NCBI GenBank assembly: GCA_965224755.1
Contig: OZ245061.1
Location: forward strand, 2,666,001 to 2,730,000
Direction: 5' to 3'
DNA: 64,000 bases
Source: Hellea sp965224755
GTDB lineage: Bacteria > Pseudomonadota > Alphaproteobacteria > Caulobacterales > Maricaulaceae
Position numbers and translations under genes: made by a program. The notes below the pieces were generated by a model that worked only from the letters and a program-made list of their open reading frames with translations, searched no databases and had not been told where the DNA came from. Below, piece after piece: positions 1-7,483 of the stretch (position 1 is its first letter; every line of letters starts with the position of its first letter).

Positions 1-1
1 T

Positions 2-295
2 AGCGCGGAGGAGAAGATACGCATCGTGCTAGACGGCTTACGCGGCGAGGATAGCATTGCCGAGCTATGCCGCCGTGAAGGCATCTCGCAGGGCATATAT
101 TACAAATGGTCGAAAGACTTTATGGAGGCTGGCAAGAAGCGGCTTGCGGGCGATATTATTCGCCAAGCCAACACCGGCGAAGTCACGCATCTACGCAAAG
201 AAGCCCGCGTGCTAAAAGAGGTCGTGGCCGAGCAAACCCTTGAACTCAGACTTCTTAAAAAAAGCATGATCGGGGATGGGGGCGAAGACGTATGA
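2..295 (+). CDS. IS3-family transposase OrfA (partial at window edge)
   Basis: This is the DNA-binding first reading frame of an IS3-type transposase. The reading frame is open back to base 2 (residues SAEEKIRIV), so the true start lies upstream of the window; the GTG at 26 is only an internal codon. A helix-turn-helix is visible around SIAELCRREGISQGIYYKW. It is followed by a leucine-rich coiled coil (LRKEARVLKEVVAEQTLELR) that in this family mediates multimerisation and is shared with the OrfAB fusion. The stop overlaps the orfB start in an ATGA arrangement, consistent with coupling or frameshifting between the two frames. Confidence 0.85.
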   Translation, partial: SAEEKIRIVLDGLRGEDSIAELCRREGISQGIYYKWSKDFMEAGKKRLAGDIIRQANTGEVTHLRKEARVLKEVVAEQTLELRLLKKSMIGDGGEDV

Positions 296-1203
296 GATAC
301 CCAGCAACAGAGAAGTTAGAGATTATCCGCATAGTTGAACGCTCACACCTACCCGCTAAGCAAACCTTAGATTGTCTGACGTCAGCGCCTATGCCCGCTC
401 ATGTTTGGAACCGCATTCCAGATGGAGTTCGAGACAAACTGGTGAGCCTAGCCCTTGAGCGGCCAGAGCTAAGTCCGCGAGAGTTAGCGGTGACGTTCAC
501 CGATACCAAAGGCTATTTTGTATCAGAAAGCTCGGTATATAGGCTGTTAAAGGCCCACGACCTCATCACCAGTCCTGCCTTTATCGTTATGAAGGCAGCC
601 AGTGAGTTCAAGGATAAGACGACGGCAATAAACCAAATGTGGCAGACCGATTTTACCTATTTAAAGATCATCGGTTGGGGCTGGATGTATCTATCAACAA
701 TCCTTGATGATTACTCGCGCTACATCATCAGCTGGAAACTGTGCACGACCATGAAGACATCGGACGTGACAGAAACTCTAGATATGGCTTTGCAAGCGTC
801 TGGCTGTGACCAAGTGCATGTGGTTCACAAGCCGCGCTTGCTGTCTGACAACGGTGCAAGTTACGTCTCTGGCGAACTGGCAGATTACATCAAAGACCAA
901 GGCATGAGCCATGTACGCGGAGCGCCTTATCATCCGCAAACACAGGGCAAAATAGAACGCTGGCATCAGACGCTCAAAAACAGGATATTGCTGGAGCACT
1001 ACTTCTTGCCCGGAGACCTTGAGCGGCAAATCGAAAACTTCGTGGAGTATTATAATCACGAGCGTTACCACGAAAGCCTTAAAAACGTCACACCTGCTGA
1101 CGCCTACTTCGGGCGAGCACAATCAATTTTAAACAAAAGGGAAAGGATCAAAAAACAAACAATCGAACATCGGCGCTTGCAATACCGCAAGGCCATAGCT
1201 TAA
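292..1203 (+). CDS. IS3-family transposase OrfB (DDE integrase) with internal HTH deletion
   Basis: This is the catalytic subunit of the IS3 transposase, a rve-type DDE integrase. All three catalytic acidic residues are present: D in MWQTDFTY, D in LLSDNGASY and E in KIERWHQTLKN. The C-terminal region (FVEYYNHERYHESLKNVTPADAYFG) is typical. Between QTLD and VWNRIPD, family members normally carry about 30 residues containing a helix-turn-helix. Here only about ten unrelated residues (CLTSAPMPAH) are found, so roughly 20 residues have been lost in frame. Bases 374-394 at this junction are the exact reverse complement of 1259-1279, between the duplicated right ends. Activity is doubtful. Confidence 0.8.
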   Translation: MRYPATEKLEIIRIVERSHLPAKQTLDCLTSAPMPAHVWNRIPDGVRDKLVSLALERPELSPRELAVTFTDTKGYFVSESSVYRLLKAHDLITSPAFIVMKAASEFKDKTTAINQMWQTDFTYLKIIGWGWMYLSTILDDYSRYIISWKLCTTMKTSDVTETLDMALQASGCDQVHVVHKPRLLSDNGASYVSGELADYIKDQGMSHVRGAPYHPQTQGKIERWHQTLKNRILLEHYFLPGDLERQIENFVEYYNHERYHESLKNVTPADAYFGRAQSILNKRERIKKQTIEHRRLQYRKAIA

Positions 1204-1444
1204 CATCAATCAACAATAGGTGAGCAAACTCTCTCTTAGCCCAGACTTAAATCTGTGCCATAGGCGCTGACGTCAGACACTGACGCCTACTTCGGGCGAG
1301 CACAATCAATTTTAAACAAAAGGGAAAGGATCAAAAAACAAACAATCGAACATCGGCGCTTGCAATACCGCAAGGCCATAGCTTAACATCAATCAACAAT
1401 AGGTGAGCAAACTCTCTCTTAGCACAGGCTTAAATCTGTGCCAT
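1097..1444 (+). repeat. ~165-bp direct repeat of the IS right end
   Basis: Bases 1097-1261 (last part of orfB plus the terminus) recur at 1280-1444. By eye only two bases differ, both near the terminal dyad (1240 and 1244 versus 1423 and 1427). The copies are separated by 1262-1279, which contains the palindrome ctgacgtcag. The second copy does not carry a complete gene. This looks like a partial tandem duplication or the scar of one IS end landing beside another. Confidence 0.9.
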
Positions 1445-1445
1445 T

Positions 1446-2267
1446 TTATATGACGACGGACACGTAGCCGATCACTCCATCGATATGATATTCGCCGACC
1501 CGCCTTATAATCTCTCCAATGACGGCTTTACCTGTCAGGGCGGGCGCATGGTTTCGGTCAATAAAGGCGCGTGGGACCGCTCGCGCGGGCCGGAGGCTGA
1601 TTTTGAGTTTCACCGCGCTTGGATTGCGGCCTGTCATCGTAAACTTAAGCCCGGCGGCACGATTTGGATTTCGGGCACTTACCATTCCATCTATCAATGC
1701 GGGGTGGCGCTGCAACTTGGCGGCTGGCATGTGCTCAATGATATTACGTGGTTTAAGCCCAATGCCTCGCCCAACCTGTCCTGCCGCATGTTCACGGCCA
1801 GCCATGAGAGCCTGATTTGGGCGCGCACCTCGAAAAAGGACAAACATGTCTTTAATTACAAAGATATGAAGCACAGCGATTATCACGAGGGCGATGTCCT
1901 TAAAAAAGAAGACAAACAAATGCGCTCGGTGTGGAGCATTCCCCTGACCAAAAAGAGCGAAAAGCGCCACGGCAAACATCCAACACAAAAACCCGAAGCC
2001 CTGCTGGAGCGCGTGGTATTATCCTCAACTAACGCAGGCGACACCATACTCGACCCGTTTTGCGGCTCCGGCACAACGGGCGCAGTCGCCATCCGCCACG
2101 GGCGGCGCTTCATCGGCATTGATATGGACAAAGCGTTTCTGAAAGGCATTGCCAAACCCCGGATTGAGGACGAGATTGCGGCGCATAAGGCTGCGATAAA
2201 ACAAAATGCAGCGGACACCCTGCTCGAAAGCCTGCGCCTTGAAGTCGAGATGGCGAAGAACGGATAA
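1446..2267 (+). pseudogene. DpnA-type (GATC-family) adenine-N6 DNA methyltransferase, 5' end removed by IS
   Basis: The product resembles beta-class adenine methyltransferases of the DpnA/M2.DpnII type. Motif IV DPPYNLSNDG comes first, then GAWDRSRG, a target-recognition section (ITWFKPNASPNLSCRMF), GKHPTQKPEALLERV and the SAM-binding motif ILDPFCGSGTTGA. In DpnA about 40-50 residues precede DPPY. Here the frame runs back only to the IS end (residues LYDDGHVADHSIDMIFADPPY) and meets a stop inside the IS at 1431-1433. The only ATG (1485) sits four codons before DPPY. I infer that the N-terminal strand and helix were lost on IS insertion, leaving a probable pseudogene. If expression started at 1485 the protein would have 260 residues but an incomplete fold. 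Confidence 0.8.
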
Positions 2268-2447
2268 TCTTAACCCTTAATCCATCATTCCCCGCCTCAA
2301 CTTACCATTCATCCCCGCCCCCATCTTCGTGAAGATAAACTACGGCGGGGACCCAGTATAAGCTCAAGTTAAAACTAGGCTCCCGCCTCCGCGGGAGTGA
2401 TGGGGATGAGGGGTTGAGGGTGAACAGTGAAGGGGGGAGATGAACGG
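2268..2447. repeat. Intergenic stretch with GC-rich hairpin repeat
   Basis: A perfect hairpin ctcccgc-ctcc-gcgggag lies at 2380-2397. It resembles the 'cccgcctgcgcggg' dispersed intergenic repeats common in Alphaproteobacteria. It lies between the convergent methyltransferase remnant and the small gene at 2448. It could act as a bidirectional transcript end, but there is no T-run. Confidence 0.5.
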
Positions 2448-2741
2448 TTAGTTAGGTTGAGACGGTCTACCGATTAGAGCCCTTAGCCATCCCCACCCGA
2501 ATTTGCGCGACCGCATTTTCGCCAGCGCGTCACCTATCCCCAAATGCGTTAGCTCCCGCGCCGCATCAACATGATCTTCGCAAAACCAATGTGCGCCTAT
2601 GGGGTGGCCTACCATTCGCTTATCTCTCATGCGCTGGTTTGAGGCTTTATCTTCATCGCTGATCTTGAAACACAGCAATTCGCCTTTACTTTTAAAAGGG
2701 TCAAACCGGGCATGACAAAAACTGCAAATCGGAGGCATCAT
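2448..2741 (-). CDS. Small cysteine-containing hypothetical protein
   Basis: 97 residues, family not recognised. The N-terminus has a CxxC pair (MPPICSFCHARFDPF). Further in are a conserved-looking KRMVGHPIGAHWFCEDH segment with Cys and several His, and a basic C-terminus (RSRKFGWGWLRALIG). The spacing of Cys and His suggests a zinc-ribbon-like fold, but this is inference. No membrane segment is visible. It reads away from the Met-rich gene and its promoter region contains inverted repeats. Two ATG codons in tandem (2736-2741) leave the exact start open; no strong ribosome-binding site is visible. Confidence 0.65.
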   Translation of the reverse strand: MMPPICSFCHARFDPFKSKGELLCFKISDEDKASNQRMRDKRMVGHPIGAHWFCEDHVDAARELTHLGIGDALAKMRSRKFGWGWLRALIGRPSQPN

Positions 2742-3078
2742 AACCAGAGACTGGACTCACTTCGGGGGTTTAGCAAGCCCCCGGGCCGTAAGCCCATGGT
2801 TGGTAGGTCGGATAGAGCGCCCGCGAAATCCGACAATTCCGTTCTTTCGGCTATTTCGGAATGTCAGGTTTCACTGCGTTCTACCCGACCTACGCCCCTC
2901 AAAAGAAAACCAGAGCGGCCACGCCTATAGGGCTTGGCCGCTCTGGTCACTGCCCCTAGGGGCCACCATTATTTTGAAACTTGGCTTCGGCGCATTTGCT
3001 TTGGCAAATGTGTCGAAGAAGTTCGGGAGGGCGTTTTTAACGCCCTAATTGAGCGGCTTGCCGCTCAATCCCTCACTT
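2742..3078. repeat. Gene-free stretch packed with inverted repeats
   Basis: This 337-base stretch carries several dyads. An imperfect long-range pair gtaggtcggatag / ctacccgacctac lies at 2803-2815 and 2881-2893, and a shorter gtcggat...atccgac lies inside it (2807-2834). A 12-bp stem ccagagcggcca / tggccgctctgg follows (2910-2921, 2935-2946), then the palindrome gcccctaggggc (about 2952-2963). Near the end of the Met-rich gene are agggcgtt-ttt-aacgccct (3028-3046) and attgagcgg-cttg-ccgctcaat (3048-3069). The last two may end transcription of that gene. I see no credible coding sequence here. Confidence 0.7.
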
Positions 3079-3741
3079 TTAGCCGCGGGGTTTGTAATCA
3101 CCCGTAATCATGCAGGTGCCGTTTGGCTGGGCTGTTGTGCCGTAGGGACAGTTAATCGCCATCGTCGCTTGGGCCGGCACGGGCATTGTGTTCATGACAG
3201 GCGGCGGCGTTTTGATCGTGCCTTGATGGCTTGTGCCTTCCTGTTGATAGGTTACGCCCTCTTGCGCCGTTTTGCCTTCGCTGGACTTCATCATATGTTT
3301 GGCTTTATCCATCATATGATCTTTCATCTTGTCCTTAGCGACCGCCGCCCCGGCGTCTTGCATAGAGCCGCCTTTGGCCATGACTTTGCCTGCAGTCATC
3401 GCGTCATGCCCGTCCATCTTGGTGCCCATCTTGGCACCGTCCATCATCGTGCCGTCTTCCATCATATGGCTTTGGGCTTTGTCTTTACCCATATCCGCCG
3501 CTGCGCCCATTGCGGCATCGCCCATTGATTTGCCTTTGGCCATATCCGCGCCGACATCGATGGCTTTATCAGCAGCCATAGCGCCTGTATCGCCCATTTT
3601 ATCGGCCGCCATGTCTTTGGCTTTATCTTTGGCGACATCGACGGCCATGTCTTTGGCCTTATCCGTCATGGCATCTTGCGCGAAAGCGGCCGGCGTGACC
3701 AACAAGGCCGCCGCGATAAATGTGGTTTTTAATAGTGTCAT
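3079..3741 (-). CDS. Secreted Met/Lys/Asp/Ala-rich low-complexity protein
   Basis: 220 residues with a clear signal peptide (MTLLKTTFIAAALLVTPAAFAQDA). I chose the ATG at 3739-3741 because a GGAGAG ribosome-binding site lies just upstream; a longer reading frame to 3828 adds non-secretory residues. The mature part is a repetitive DKAKDMA / DMGKDKA helix-like array at about 25-170, rich in Met with interspersed His (HMMEDGTMMDGAKMG, MKDHMMDKAKHMM). After this comes a Thr/Pro linker and a small domain with two Cys (INCPYGTTAQPNGTCM) that probably form a disulfide. No family was recognised. Met/His-rich periplasmic proteins often bind Cu(I), but this is only a suggestion. Confidence 0.8.
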   Translation of the reverse strand: MTLLKTTFIAAALLVTPAAFAQDAMTDKAKDMAVDVAKDKAKDMAADKMGDTGAMAADKAIDVGADMAKGKSMGDAAMGAAADMGKDKAQSHMMEDGTMMDGAKMGTKMDGHDAMTAGKVMAKGGSMQDAGAAVAKDKMKDHMMDKAKHMMKSSEGKTAQEGVTYQQEGTSHQGTIKTPPPVMNTMPVPAQATMAINCPYGTTAQPNGTCMITGDYKPRG

Positions 3742-3971
3742 TTTAACTCTCCTTTTGCGAACCGGAATGGTTCGCCCCAATAATAAAGTGAGACTGGCAG
3801 GACGCGTCGCCTTTTGCCAATCAAACAAGTTTCACAGACTCGTGAGCAATTCAGGCGGATTTAAGGCACCTTACACAGGCTTAATCAGATGGTCATATGA
3901 ATATCCTCAGGCATTTTACATTGACCGAGCTTTGCGCTACTGTTTCCAAATATAATCCTGGGGAGGACATA

Positions 3972-4712
3972 ATGAAAATATTTTTGGCAGAACTTATCGG
4001 CACTGCGGCGCTGGTTTTATTTGGCTGCGGCACAGCTGTGCTCGCGGGCGCAGAGGTCGGGCAAGCCGGCATTGCCGCCGCTTTCGGCCTCGCCATTGTC
4101 GCCATGGCTTACGGCATTGGGCCGATATCGGGCTGCCATGTTAACCCCGCCGTCTCGCTCGGCGCTTTTGTTTCGGGCCGGATGAGCGCCAAGGATATGG
4201 TCAAATATTGGATTGCGCAATTTATCGGCGCGGCGATTGGCGCGGCGCTGGTTTACCTCATCGCCAGCGGCAAAGCGGAGTATTCTCTCGCTGATAACGG
4301 GCTCGGCCAGAATGGCTGGGGGCCGGACTATCTCGGCGAATATTCAATGCAAGCGGCGTTGATCTTCGAAGTCGTCGCCACATTCCTCTTCGTTACCGTC
4401 ATTCTCGGCTCCACGCAAAAAGCCGCGCCAACCGCCTTTGCCGGCATCGCCATCGGCCTGACACTTTGGGTCATTCATCTGCTCGGCATTCAGGTCACCG
4501 GCGTTTCGGTCAATCCCGCCCGCAGCTTCGGCCCGGCATTATTCACCGGCATGGGCCAATTATGGCTGTTCTTCGCAGCCCCGGCCATCGGCGCCGTCCT
4601 CGCAGGACTAATGTTTCGCACGAAGCTCCTTGAAGAAGAGGCAGGCGATATAAAATCAGCCCTCGAAGTCAAAGGCGATAACGCGGTGCTAACCGAGTAT
4701 GATAAGAGCTAA
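3972..4712 (+). CDS. aqpZ: Aquaporin Z family water channel
   Basis: 246-residue inner-membrane MIP-family channel with six membrane segments. Both NPA boxes are visible: CHVNPAVS at about 58-60 and SVNPARSFG at about 181-183. The aromatic/arginine filter residues Phe38, His169 and Arg184 match the water-selective AqpZ pattern rather than glycerol facilitators. The ATG at 3972 is chosen because GGGGAGG lies eight bases upstream; the open frame back to 3897 is not channel-like. It stands alone, divergent from the Met-rich gene. An imperfect hairpin follows the gene (4734-4759). Confidence 0.95.
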   Translation: MKIFLAELIGTAALVLFGCGTAVLAGAEVGQAGIAAAFGLAIVAMAYGIGPISGCHVNPAVSLGAFVSGRMSAKDMVKYWIAQFIGAAIGAALVYLIASGKAEYSLADNGLGQNGWGPDYLGEYSMQAALIFEVVATFLFVTVILGSTQKAAPTAFAGIAIGLTLWVIHLLGIQVTGVSVNPARSFGPALFTGMGQLWLFFAAPAIGAVLAGLMFRTKLLEEEAGDIKSALEVKGDNAVLTEYDKS

Positions 4713-4733
4713 AACCAGGCTCTGTTTTAACCG

Positions 4734-4759
4734 CCTATGCCGCTTACCTGCGGCGTAGG
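4734..4759 (+). terminator. Hairpin after aqpZ
   Basis: cctatgccgc-ttacct-gcggcgtagg forms a 10-bp stem (one G-T pair) about 20 bases after the aqpZ stop. No T-run follows, so this is at best a weak or factor-dependent terminator. Confidence 0.35.
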
Positions 4760-4793
4760 TGACAAAGCAGCTTAACTGTGCTATGACGGGGTC

Positions 4794-5366
4794 ATGAAAA
4801 CATTATCCAGACTTTTCCTCGCTACTTTCTTCTCATTTGGCTTCACGGCTACCGCCTCCGCGCAGATGGTTATTCAAGGCTCCGGCGCGGCGCGCGATTG
4901 CTATATGAAGGTCAAAACCGGCGATCCCGGCAAGGCCAGTACAATCCGCTTTTGCGAAGACGCTTTGACCGAAATGACACTGCCGCACAGGGACGAAGCT
5001 GCGACCCATGTCAATATCGGCGTGCTCTATATGCGCAAGGGCGATTATAGTCTGGCACAGGCCAGTTATAGCCGCGCCATTGAGATGCGGCCCAAGCTCT
5101 CCGAGGCCTATATCAATCACGGCGCCAGCCTGATTTATACGGGGGATTACAGCGAAGCTCTGGCCGCGCTAAACACCGCGATTGATCTGAACACCAAAAA
5201 AATGCCCGAAGCTCTGTTTAACCGCGCCATGGCCTATGACCGGATGGAGAATTATAAAAGCGCCTATAAAGACCTGAAACAGGCTTTAGTCTTGAAACCC
5301 GAATGGCCTGCCGCGCTCAAAGCGCTGGATAATTACGTGGTGACCTCATCTGCGCGCACAAATTAG
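4794..5366 (+). CDS. Exported tetratricopeptide-repeat protein
   Basis: 190 residues with a signal peptide (MKTLSRLFLATFFSFGFTATASAQ). At least three TPR units follow from about residue 70: AATHVNIGVLYMRKGDYSLA, SEAYINHGASLIYTGDYSEA and PEALFNRAMAYDRMENYKSA, each with the expected small/aromatic spacing. TPRs mediate protein-protein contacts, here probably in the periplasm. There are two Cys in the N-terminal part of the mature chain (DCYMKVKTG...RFCEDAL). The partner is unknown. It precedes fabA in the same direction with a gap of 84 bases, so it probably has its own promoter. Confidence 0.85.
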   Translation: MKTLSRLFLATFFSFGFTATASAQMVIQGSGAARDCYMKVKTGDPGKASTIRFCEDALTEMTLPHRDEAATHVNIGVLYMRKGDYSLAQASYSRAIEMRPKLSEAYINHGASLIYTGDYSEALAALNTAIDLNTKKMPEALFNRAMAYDRMENYKSAYKDLKQALVLKPEWPAALKALDNYVVTSSARTN

Positions 5367-5450
5367 CGCGTTACCAATGTTGCATTGGGCTTGAGTTTAT
5401 AGCCCCTTCCTCTATCTTGCCCCCAAAGCAGAATAGGTGAACCCAACATC

Positions 5451-5996
5451 ATGAAAAAAATACAGCCCTCTTATGATTATGATGATTTGATCGAAAGTGG
5501 TAGGCACAGCCTATTCGGGCCGGGCAATGCCAAACTGCCTGCCCCGCCTATGCTGATGTTTGATCGCATCACTCATATTAGCGACGAGGGCGGAGAATAT
5601 GGCAAAGGCCTAATCATTGCCGAGCTAGACGTTAAGCCCGACCTTTGGTTCTTTGATTGCCACTTTATCGGCGATCCTGTCATGCCGGGCTGTTTGGGCC
5701 TTGACGCTATGTGGCAGCTTGTCGGGTTCTTCCTTGGTTGGGGCGGCGCACCCGGTCATGGCCGTGCGCTCGGCGTTGGTGAGCTTAAATTTACCGGCCA
5801 AGTCACCCAAGACGTCAAAAAAGTGACTTACCGCATTGATTTGAAGCGTGTGCGCAAGGGCGGTAAACTCGCCATGGGCATCGCGGACGGCACACTTTCC
5901 GCTGATGGTCAGGTTTTCTACAAAGCCAAAGGTCTGCGCGTTGGGGTCTATATCCCGCAAGACGCTTCGAATGACACCCAAGAAGACGGAGAATAA
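5451..5996 (+). CDS. fabA: 3-hydroxydecanoyl-ACP dehydratase/isomerase
   Basis: Cytosolic type II fatty-acid-synthesis enzyme. It dehydrates beta-hydroxyacyl-ACP and isomerises trans-2- to cis-3-decenoyl-ACP, the entry to unsaturated fatty acids. The active-site His71 (FFDCHFIGDPVMPGCLGLD) and Asp85 match His70/Asp84 of the E. coli enzyme, and the 181-residue length is close to the family norm. The hotdog core GVGELKFTGQV is present. fabB follows after one base, so the pair is co-transcribed and probably translationally coupled, the usual fabAB operon of Alphaproteobacteria. Confidence 0.97.
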   Translation: MKKIQPSYDYDDLIESGRHSLFGPGNAKLPAPPMLMFDRITHISDEGGEYGKGLIIAELDVKPDLWFFDCHFIGDPVMPGCLGLDAMWQLVGFFLGWGGAPGHGRALGVGELKFTGQVTQDVKKVTYRIDLKRVRKGGKLAMGIADGTLSADGQVFYKAKGLRVGVYIPQDASNDTQEDGE

Positions 5997-5997
5997 T

Positions 5998-7221
5998 ATG
6001 CGCCGCGTCGTAATTACCGGATTGGGAATTGTCTCCTGTATTGGCAATGATGTTGATGAGGTCGCCGATAGCCTGAAAGCGGGGCGCTGCGGCATTACCA
6101 AAGACGACAAAATGACCGAGCTCGGCTTTCGCTCGCAAATCTCCGGCCGCCCGACACTGGTTGCCAAAGAACATATCCCCAAACGCTCTATGCGGTTTAT
6201 GGGCGATGCTGCGGGCTGGAGCGCCGTCTCCATGCAGCAAGCAATTGACGATTCAGGCCTAACCGAAGAACACGTCTCGGATCCGCGCACCGGCATTATC
6301 GCAGGCTCGGGCGGGCCGAGCGCAATCGAGATTGTGCGCGCGGCCGATATTACCCGCAAGAATATGTCGCCCAAACGTATCGGGCCCTTTGCTGTGCCCA
6401 AAGCCATGTCCTCGACCGTCTCGGCAACACTCGCAACGCATTTTAAAATCAAGGGCGTGAATTTTTCTATCACTTCGGCCTGCACCACCTCGCTGCACTG
6501 TATCGGCGCGGCGACGGAACAGATCCAATGGGGCAAACAGGATATCATGTTTGCGGGCGGCGGCGAAGAAGTCGAATGGGCGATGTCCTCGCTCTTTGAC
6601 GCCATGGGCGCGATGAGCAGCAAATATAACGACGCCCCGGAGACCGCCAGCCGTGCCTTCGATACTAACCGTGACGGCTTCGTCATTGCCGGCGGGGCCG
6701 GCATGGTGGTGCTGGAAGAATACGAGCACGCCAAAGCGCGCGGAGCGAAAATCTACGGCGAAGTCACGGGCTATGCCGCGACATCTGACGGCTATGATAT
6801 GGTCGCGCCCAACGGCGAAGGCGCAGAGCGGGCCATGCGCATGGCGCTCGCAGACGCCGCAACGCGCGGCGTATCAGGCGTGGATTATATCAATCCTCAT
6901 GCCACTTCGACCCCGGTCGGCGATGTCGCCGAAACGGGCGCTATTCACCGTATCTTTGGCGAGGGTGGGCCTTATATTTCAGCAACCAAATGCCTGACGG
7001 GCCACAGCCTTGGCGCCGCAGGCGTGCAAGAAGCGATCTATAGCCTGATTATGATGGACCGTGGATTTATCGCGCCGAGTATCAATATTTTCGACCTCGA
7101 TCCCGAATTGCCCAAGCTCAATATCGCGCGAGAAATGGTCGAAACTGATTTGACCTCTATCATGTCCAATAGTTTCGGCTTTGGCGGCACGAATGGTAGT
7201 GTGATCTTCACCAAAATCTAA
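5998..7221 (+). CDS. fabB: 3-oxoacyl-ACP synthase I
   Basis: Elongating condensing enzyme that extends cis-3-decenoyl-ACP from FabA. The Cys-His-His triad is intact: Cys162 in TSACTTSLH, His301 in NPHATSTPVGD and His336 in KCLTGHSLGAAG. The Gly-rich SFGFGGTNGS is at the C-terminus. The 407-residue length matches FabB. The ATG at 5998-6000 immediately follows the fabA stop and starts the family's usual MRRVVITGLG; a longer open frame into fabA is not meaningful. The gene is followed by a long imperfect hairpin. Confidence 0.97.
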   Translation: MRRVVITGLGIVSCIGNDVDEVADSLKAGRCGITKDDKMTELGFRSQISGRPTLVAKEHIPKRSMRFMGDAAGWSAVSMQQAIDDSGLTEEHVSDPRTGIIAGSGGPSAIEIVRAADITRKNMSPKRIGPFAVPKAMSSTVSATLATHFKIKGVNFSITSACTTSLHCIGAATEQIQWGKQDIMFAGGGEEVEWAMSSLFDAMGAMSSKYNDAPETASRAFDTNRDGFVIAGGAGMVVLEEYEHAKARGAKIYGEVTGYAATSDGYDMVAPNGEGAERAMRMALADAATRGVSGVDYINPHATSTPVGDVAETGAIHRIFGEGGPYISATKCLTGHSLGAAGVQEAIYSLIMMDRGFIAPSINIFDLDPELPKLNIAREMVETDLTSIMSNSFGFGGTNGSVIFTKI

Positions 7222-7284
7222 ACAGAAAAGTGTCACGCAACCTACACCAAGGCATCGTCTTCGGGGCACTGAAGACAATGCCAA

Positions 7285-7385
7285 CGCCTAGTGTAATTTG
7301 CGTTTAACGAAATGCGAAGAATCTCAAAAATTGGGCGAAGAAAGCCCATTTTTTGAGTCTGCATTTACGCAAAATACACTAGGCG
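7285..7385. repeat. 101-nt imperfect hairpin between fabB and luxR-like gene
   Basis: The outer arm cgcctagtgtaatttgcg pairs with cgcaaaatacactaggcg with one mismatch. The inner arm tcaaaaattgggc pairs with gcccattttttga around a seven-base loop, and a few bulged bases lie between them. It sits between convergent fabB and the LuxR gene. It could be a bidirectional terminator, a MITE-like element or a structured RNA. I saw no second copy in the window. Confidence 0.75.
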
Positions 7386-7483
7386 GGGCAAATTACGTGA
7401 CAGCGGCAGACTCGTGGGTTTTGCGAGAAAAATATACCCTACATTTCGACAATCTCCATAGGGGCGCTTGAAAAAGAAATCCC

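Larger units (their letters stand above)
1..1444 (+). mobile_element. IS3-family insertion sequence, left end outside window, right end duplicated
   Basis: The element carries overlapping orfA and orfB transposase genes of the IS3 family. Its left end lies before the window. The last ~165 bases are present twice (1097-1261 and 1280-1444, offset 183, about two mismatches), separated by an 18-base spacer. Both copies end in a dyad-containing terminus around cttaaatctgtgccat, which I take as the right terminal repeat. The sequence after 1444 is the body of a methyltransferase gene, so the element probably landed in that gene. The orfB helix-turn-helix region also carries a deletion. The copy is therefore rearranged and probably immobile, although the catalytic residues survive. 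Confidence 0.85.

Noticed and set aside
778..1122. Minus-strand 114-codon frame inside the IS
   Set aside because: It is antisense to the DDE domain of orfB with no independent support.
2800..3048. Plus-strand open frame of 82 codons
   Set aside because: It runs through several inverted repeats and hairpins and shows no protein-like features or ribosome-binding site.
3049..3955. Plus-strand open frames over the Met-rich gene
   Set aside because: They mirror the biased, repetitive codons of the minus-strand gene. The minus strand has a signal peptide and a GGAGAG site; the plus-strand products do not look like real proteins.
5625..6734. Long minus-strand open frame (369 codons) opposite fabA/fabB
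   Set aside because: It is antisense to two genes with complete catalytic motifs; its translation is Ser/Pro/Arg-rich without recognisable domains.
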